Assembly: GCA_016297265.1 (NCBI GenBank)
Contig: JAEDHB010000001.1
Location: forward strand, 186,001 to 250,000
DNA length: 64,000 nucleotides
Direction: 5' to 3'
Source: Butyrivibrio sp.
GTDB taxonomy: Bacteria; Bacillota; Clostridia; Lachnospirales; Lachnospiraceae
The notes under the pieces were generated by a model that was not told the origin of the DNA, ran no database searches, and saw only the letters and a program-made list of their open reading frames with translations. Positions 59,256 to 64,000 of the stretch are shown in pieces (position 1 is the first letter of the stretch; the number at the start of each line of letters is the position of its first letter). The translations under genes and the position numbers were made by a program.

Positions 59256-61566
59256 AATTCTTTCTCCAATTGCTATATGTTAACAAATCTTCCATAGTGA
59301 TTTCTTCCGGGTTAAGACCTGAGCTGGTCTCTCTGAATGCCTTGAAGAATTTTGATAAGATACTGTTGTTCTTAATAATTCTTTCGGCAAGCTTGTGATC
59401 AGCATCAATGCTGCTACATCCCGGTGCCACCTCAATTTTTCTGTTGGTGATAATCAAACCGGTAAAATTACTATCAACAATTACATTTCCGTTATATGAG
59501 AGAATTACACCTTTCTGAGCACCTGTTGATGTTCTGTATGTTTCGCCAAGTGCCAGCACAGCAGATTCACCGTTCTCATGTTTGTAAATTGTACAACCAT
59601 TCTCATCTCCTGTATGGCTGTATCCATCATCAATCGCATCATCAAGAATCTGCTTAACTTTAGCCGGATCAAGCTCTGAGGATGCATCCATAATAATGCT
59701 TCCGTCTTCAGCAGTATCAGTCACTCTGAATTCGCTTGTCTCTATAACATAATCATAGTAATTCTTATAATTTTCATCAAAATCCTTTATCGAATGAACC
59801 TTAGTTCCCATATCATCAGCAACAGTTATGGAAATCTGTGATTCAGGCATAAATGGATCTGTAATCTTGCTTTCGTCTTCATCATATAAAAATCTCTTAA
59901 GGATTGCATATTTATATGATTTCCTTGCACATCCGGCATCGTCAACGGCTGCACCCATTGAAGGATAGAACATTCCACTGCTCTTATCGTACAAAATACC
60001 GCTTGACTGTGCACTTTCGATTGATCCGATTGAAGAGCTTGAATTTGAAAGGAAATTGTTGGCACTGCTTGCAACAATATTTCTAAGTCTTGTTGCAACA
60101 GGATCTGAGCTGATATCAATTCCATCATATTTCAAATCAATAATACTCTTTACATATTTGAATCTCGAAAGTTCATTCTTAAATTTCAAATAGCAATATG
60201 TACTACTCGTATCGCCTGAAGAAGGACTTACTGTATAAATTACAGGATTGCCGCTTCCGTCAGTTTCAAGATAGCCTGCTTTGTAAGCAAAGAAATTCTT
60301 CATTGCTTCATAGTTAACAGCTTCGGCAAGACCGTAGCCGCTCTTTGCCTGATATGGATTGGAAGAATTCATATATTCATTTGGTACAAGATATATTCTC
60401 TGCATACCTTTGATACCAAGTGAGTCTCCCATATCATAATCCTGACTGTCATTTCTTATTGAAATGTAGGAAGAACCTGCAAGAATAAGTTTGTTCAAAT
60501 CAGTCGTATTAAGAACACTGCTCTTTCCATTTACGATAATTGCACTGCTGCTTGCAGCTCCCAATGAATTGGAACCGCCATATCCCCAGTATTCACCGGC
60601 AAGTATTGCCTGGCTTCCGCCGAAAGAAAGTGTTAAGTCGTCGCTTACATATGCAGCATTTTCAGGGCCGTTCATGTAGAAATAACCATTTGTGCTGGCT
60701 CTGTCGTCACCTACATTAATATTCTTTGTCCATATTTTGGCATGATTTGAATATACTGAACCTTTAATTCCCACAACTTCATTTGCGATAATCAAAGTAT
60801 CTGAAGCTACAGGAGTTGAAGTGTTTTTATCCAATTGCAGTGAACTTGCTGTCCAGACATCAAGTCCGCCACTTGATACAATGGTATCATATCCGTTACC
60901 GGCATATATACCACCGGATTCACTAACATTTGTCTTAACAGCCACACCTTCCATACCAATCATTGAGAAATCAAGGTATGTCTTAAGATTGTTCTTATCC
61001 TGAATAAAATCAAACTGAACATTTGGATAGTACATTTCAAGATCGATAGTTACTTTTGAGAAATCATCCGTAGCTTTCTCTCTGTACTGTACTGTAACAT
61101 CCGGAATAATAAATGGCATTGCTGTCATATTGATATCATCCACATTTACATCGATTACCGAAGCATTGTCAGTATCTGTAATGAAGCCATTCAGGTATTC
61201 CATAAGAAGTGCCTTATCAGACCATACTGTCAAATCCTTAATTGCTTTTTTGTACCTGCCCATCAAAGAGGCATTTGCATCACCATTACTGCTGTTGGCA
61301 ACGAGATGGGAAACAGTCTCCATATACTCACTTTCAAGAGCATCGTAGCACACCTTACTCAACCCATCATAGATTTCATCAACTGCAGATTCTGCATTAT
61401 AGAAAGTCTTTTTGGCTTTATAGTTGATATGCTTCATCTTGTAGTTAGCCATTGTAGCAGTTAATATTGTTGACGCAAGAACGCCAACAAAGGCAATAGC
61501 GACAAGCGCTACTACCATTGTTGAACCTTTATTATCTTTTTTCAAAAATGACCTAATCTTACCCAT
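59215..61566 (-). CDS. Large PilX/GspK-like pseudopilin, 783 residues
   Basis: From ATG 61566 (AGGAG 8 bases upstream) the protein begins MGKIRSFLKKDNKGSTMVVALVAIAFVGVL, a type III-like signal (Gly14/Ser15) without the Glu at +5, followed by a PilX-type helix ending AKKTFYNAESAVDEIYDGL. The long remainder is rich in Ser, Gly, Asn and beta-strand repeats (about 210-350, for example LIIANEVVGIKGSVYSNHAKIW). It is far longer than PilX or GspK (usually 160-330 residues). A missing Glu5 is the mark of GspK, which sits at the tip. A tip adhesin role is inference. Confidence 0.8.
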   Translation of the reverse strand: MGKIRSFLKKDNKGSTMVVALVAIAFVGVLASTILTATMANYKMKHINYKAKKTFYNAESAVDEIYDGLSKVCYDALESEYMETVSHLVANSSNGDANASLMGRYKKAIKDLTVWSDKALLMEYLNGFITDTDNASVIDVNVDDINMTAMPFIIPDVTVQYREKATDDFSKVTIDLEMYYPNVQFDFIQDKNNLKTYLDFSMIGMEGVAVKTNVSESGGIYAGNGYDTIVSSGGLDVWTASSLQLDKNTSTPVASDTLIIANEVVGIKGSVYSNHAKIWTKNINVGDDRASTNGYFYMNGPENAAYVSDDLTLSFGGSQAILAGEYWGYGGSNSLGAASSSAIIVNGKSSVLNTTDLNKLILAGSSYISIRNDSQDYDMGDSLGIKGMQRIYLVPNEYMNSSNPYQAKSGYGLAEAVNYEAMKNFFAYKAGYLETDGSGNPVIYTVSPSSGDTSSTYCYLKFKNELSRFKYVKSIIDLKYDGIDISSDPVATRLRNIVASSANNFLSNSSSSIGSIESAQSSGILYDKSSGMFYPSMGAAVDDAGCARKSYKYAILKRFLYDEDESKITDPFMPESQISITVADDMGTKVHSIKDFDENYKNYYDYVIETSEFRVTDTAEDGSIIMDASSELDPAKVKQILDDAIDDGYSHTGDENGCTIYKHENGESAVLALGETYRTSTGAQKGVILSYNGNVIVDSNFTGLIITNRKIEVAPGCSSIDADHKLAERIIKNNSILSKFFKAFRETSSGLNPEEITMEDLLTYSNWRKNYENEAESETGTEE

Positions 61567-61580
61567 ATCCACTACTCCTA

Positions 61581-62627
61581 TTACTCAACAAGTTCTTCTC
61601 GAAGAGTTGTGACATTAGCTATTATTTTTCCTTTATATACAACATTTACATTAACAGAATATAAAAGAGCTTCTCTTCCTCCTTCGGTTAAAGGATTCTT
61701 CTTATCACCTGCACCGCCACCGACTACACTTGATTCTTTAAACTCATCCAGGTTATGGAACTCAAGGCTTGCATCCGATGGAGTTTTCTGAATGTTGATA
61801 TGTTCAGATTTTAAATAATATGCAATATTACTGTTGGTTTCAGAATTGATTGAACTCTGAGTCAGATAATACACATTCATTGTTGGTGCCTGTGCAGGAA
61901 TATCAACATCATATTTTACTGTAATTGTATCCGTTGCTCCCTGTGCAGGATTTTTTGCTCCGACTGTATCAAATGGAACATACAGCACATACAGCGTTGG
62001 GAATGTATCATCATCATCCTTTAATTTATTCGCTTCAATAACAATATCTTCTTCATATGAATCACTTGCTGTTGTGTATTTAACATGAACAGAATACTCA
62101 TACTCTTTTGAGGCAATCTTCTGAACAACTGAAATAGTTGTCGACTTCTGGATACCATTACGGTTTGCTAAGCCAAAATGCTTAACTGCATATGCATCAT
62201 ATTTATTAATCTGTGAATAGCACAAACACTTATTAGGGCCGTACAGATTTTTCAGGTTTGGCACATCATACACTTCTGATGCCTTTTCCAAGGTGACATC
62301 CACCTTGAAATCCTCACCTTCTGCGCCCGGAACGCTGAGTTCCTTGAATTTGTACGAATCCTTAACTTTTGCATTAATATCATACTCAGCATTGCTTCCA
62401 TAGTCGGCAAGCAGAGTTTCCATATCAACGGATTCAAATCTCTCTGCCACCTGTTGAGCAACATCAGTTGCATTCTGAAGTCTTCTTGCATCGTGATTAA
62501 CTCTTGCAGTTGTAACAAACGATTTGATAATCGGTATACTGATAATTGCAATGACAACCATTGTTACAATGACTTCTACAAGCGAAAATCCACCATTATT
62601 CTTTTTGGATCTACGCAGTTTTTTCAT
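61581..62627 (-). CDS. Prepilin-like protein, PilV/GspI type
   Basis: The 348-residue protein has NNGGFSLVEVIVTMVVIAIISIPIIKSF: cleavage is expected after Gly13, with Glu at mature +5, then ARRLQNATDVAQQVAERFESV, the helix typical of PilV/GspI. The C-terminal part is large for a minor pilin (about 280 residues) and beta-rich. It lies between pilO and the PilX-like gene. Confidence 0.85.
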   Translation of the reverse strand: MKKLRRSKKNNGGFSLVEVIVTMVVIAIISIPIIKSFVTTARVNHDARRLQNATDVAQQVAERFESVDMETLLADYGSNAEYDINAKVKDSYKFKELSVPGAEGEDFKVDVTLEKASEVYDVPNLKNLYGPNKCLCYSQINKYDAYAVKHFGLANRNGIQKSTTISVVQKIASKEYEYSVHVKYTTASDSYEEDIVIEANKLKDDDDTFPTLYVLYVPFDTVGAKNPAQGATDTITVKYDVDIPAQAPTMNVYYLTQSSINSETNSNIAYYLKSEHINIQKTPSDASLEFHNLDEFKESSVVGGGAGDKKNPLTEGGREALLYSVNVNVVYKGKIIANVTTLREELVE

Positions 62628-62644
62628 AATATCACTCTCTAATC

Positions 62645-63784
62645 CTATTTATACTCTACAACTTTTCCTTTAGTTGCAACAATCTTACATCTAGGCTTCT
62701 TAACATCATCATTAACTTTCTTAACTTCAACCTGCATATCTGTCTGATTGATAATCTTAATCTTAGCAGCAGCAAGGTCGCTGTCATCAGTTCTCTTAGA
62801 ACCAACAACAAGAATTGAAAGAAGGTTACCCGGTGTAAAACGCATACCATCTTCGTAATTTACGATTGGGAACTTGTCATCACCGATTGAGTACTGTACA
62901 CAGTAATTCTTATCTTTATCCTGGAATACTCTGATTGTTACGTCCTTCTCAGCATTCTCCTCTGAAATAACTGACTGTGAACCTGCTGTATCGTTGCTAG
63001 GTCCTACAGTGATTGCTTTTCCTGTTGAAGCATTCTGTACTGAAATTACGAAGTCGTTATCACTAAGTATATTATCACCATTCTTAATCTGGAGATTTGC
63101 ACCCGGGAAGAATACTTTTGAATCAAAGATATTCTTTGTTCCGTACATACCATATGGGAATGATACATTTGTAAAGTCTCTGTCACTGCCCTGAATTGAA
63201 TACAATGAAATAACCATTGTTCCGGATATAATACCTGTATCTCTGTTATTCTGGGCTGTGATTGAATCAATTGTGCATTTAAATTTGTAATTATTAATAT
63301 AATCAACAAGATTCTTAAAGCTGTCATATGTACCTTCAAATGCAGTTGATATAACAGTCTTATAACCTTTGTTATCAGTACTGTATCCTGCCATTGATGG
63401 ATAGAATGGATTACTTGAAGCTACATGTCCAAAAGAATACACTTCTTCAAGCTGTGCGAAACCCGCCTGGCTAATCCATGCACCTGAAGCATTTTCAACT
63501 TCCTTAAGGAAGGATAATGCATACTCCTGAGTGTAACCTGTATTGAAATCTCCAAGAATATTCAGATACTCTGCATCTCCTTCCTCAATACCTTTTTCAT
63601 ATTTTGGAAGATTATTCTTCATTGTTAAATAGTTTTTGTGTTTTGTATCTAATTCTTTAACTTCTGTTTCAAGCGATTTTGTCTTCTTATCAATGTTTCT
63701 ATATCCGAGAAGGAAAGCACATAATACAATTGCTACCGAAACAACAATATAAATAATTTTCTTTTCTTTTTCACCAAGTTTCAT
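62645..63784 (-). CDS. Type IV pilus alignment protein PilO-like
   Basis: PilO is a bitopic inner-membrane protein pairing with PilN to connect the pilus motor and the outer parts. The 379-residue product has one membrane helix (about 8-27), a coiled coil (about 28-60, KKTKSLETEVKELDTKHKNYL) and a ferredoxin-like domain (about 80-190, YALSFLKEVENASGAWISQAGF and TAFEGTYDSFKNLVDYINNY). The C-terminal extension (about 190-379) is longer than in usual PilO (about 200 residues). The start shares TAATG with the pilN stop. Confidence 0.85.
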   Translation of the reverse strand: MKLGEKEKKIIYIVVSVAIVLCAFLLGYRNIDKKTKSLETEVKELDTKHKNYLTMKNNLPKYEKGIEEGDAEYLNILGDFNTGYTQEYALSFLKEVENASGAWISQAGFAQLEEVYSFGHVASSNPFYPSMAGYSTDNKGYKTVISTAFEGTYDSFKNLVDYINNYKFKCTIDSITAQNNRDTGIISGTMVISLYSIQGSDRDFTNVSFPYGMYGTKNIFDSKVFFPGANLQIKNGDNILSDNDFVISVQNASTGKAITVGPSNDTAGSQSVISEENAEKDVTIRVFQDKDKNYCVQYSIGDDKFPIVNYEDGMRFTPGNLLSILVVGSKRTDDSDLAAAKIKIINQTDMQVEVKKVNDDVKKPRCKIVATKGKVVEYK

Positions 63785-64000
63785 TATTCTGCCTCCTTCG
63801 TTTCTGTTTCTTCAGTTTCTTCAACAAGACTAATAATGAATGTTACTGAAGATGTTACAGTTTTATTACCAAGCGCATCAATTGTTTCTGAAACTGATGG
63901 TTCAAAAACTTCTGTTACAGCAGGATTGTTTTTAAGTGATAGCAAAAACTGAGCGCATGACAGTTTTGAGCTGGCGCTGAATGACATTGTTGCTGCACCA
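63784..64000 (-). CDS. PilN-like protein (partial, N-terminus off window)
   Basis: The last 71 residues are visible: GAATMSFSASSKLSCAQFLLSLKNNPAVTEVFEPS, then SVTFIISLVEETEETETKEAE. This matches the C-terminal ferredoxin-like half of PilN (repeated sub-domain with SLKNNPAV and a final beta-strand). The frame is open to the window edge, so the ATG at 63987 is not the true start. Its one-base overlap with the PilO-like gene supports the pair. Confidence 0.75.
   Translation of the reverse strand, partial: GAATMSFSASSKLSCAQFLLSLKNNPAVTEVFEPSVSETIDALGNKTVTSSVTFIISLVEETEETETKEAE

Overview
This 64 kb window comes from a low-GC, spore-forming, motile Gram-positive bacterium of the class Clostridia, most likely a Lachnospiraceae-type gut or rumen fibre degrader. 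The indications are a germination protease gene (gpr), a Firmicutes flagellar/chemotaxis operon with FliY, CheC, CheD, FapA and FlbD, CodY, AG-rich Shine-Dalgarno sites and a membrane-anchored cellulase. The species cannot be named from the sequence. Every gene except rpsT lies on the minus strand. No tRNA, rRNA, CRISPR array, insertion sequence or phage gene was seen. No gap between genes exceeds 300 bases.

Region 1 (1-10.1 kb) is a variant of the comEA-comEC-holA-rpsT-gpr block known from Bacillus. A response regulator, a sensor kinase and a GerMN lipoprotein sit between comEA and comEC. A GH5 endoglucanase with a CBM2-like module sits between holA and rpsT. Region 2 (10.2-15.9 kb) is argC-argJ-argB-argD followed by an orphan solute-binding lipoprotein, behind a strong promoter with palindromic operator-like sites.

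Region 3 (16.0-49.8 kb) is one very long flagellar/chemotaxis operon of about 40 genes read from flgB (49.8 kb) down to 16.06 kb. It encodes the rod, basal body, export apparatus, hook, stator, switch, chemotaxis signalling and the flagellar sigma factor. It ends with FapA, a small unknown protein, a DUF6115-like protein and a short MltG-like LysM-domain protein. Flagellin, filament cap, hook-filament junction proteins and CheR are not here.

Region 4 (49.9-55.6 kb) is comM-dprA-topA and then codY, directly upstream of the flagellar operon. This resembles the Bacillus dprA-topA-...-codY-flgB order. CodY-box-like sequences lie in front of both codY and flgB. Region 5 (55.8-64.0 kb) is the distal part of a type IV pilus-like operon running off the window edge: PilN (partial), PilO, three prepilin-like proteins, a 783-residue PilX/GspK-like protein and a 743-residue secreted protein of unknown function.

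Functionally the window joins DNA uptake and recombination (ComEA, ComEC, DprA, ComM), surface filaments (flagellum, type IV pilus-like system), surface cellulose attack and nutrient-linked regulation (CodY, arginine operon). The least explained parts are the pilus-associated large proteins, the unknown genes at the distal end of the flagellar operon and the two-component/GerMN insertion in the competence block.
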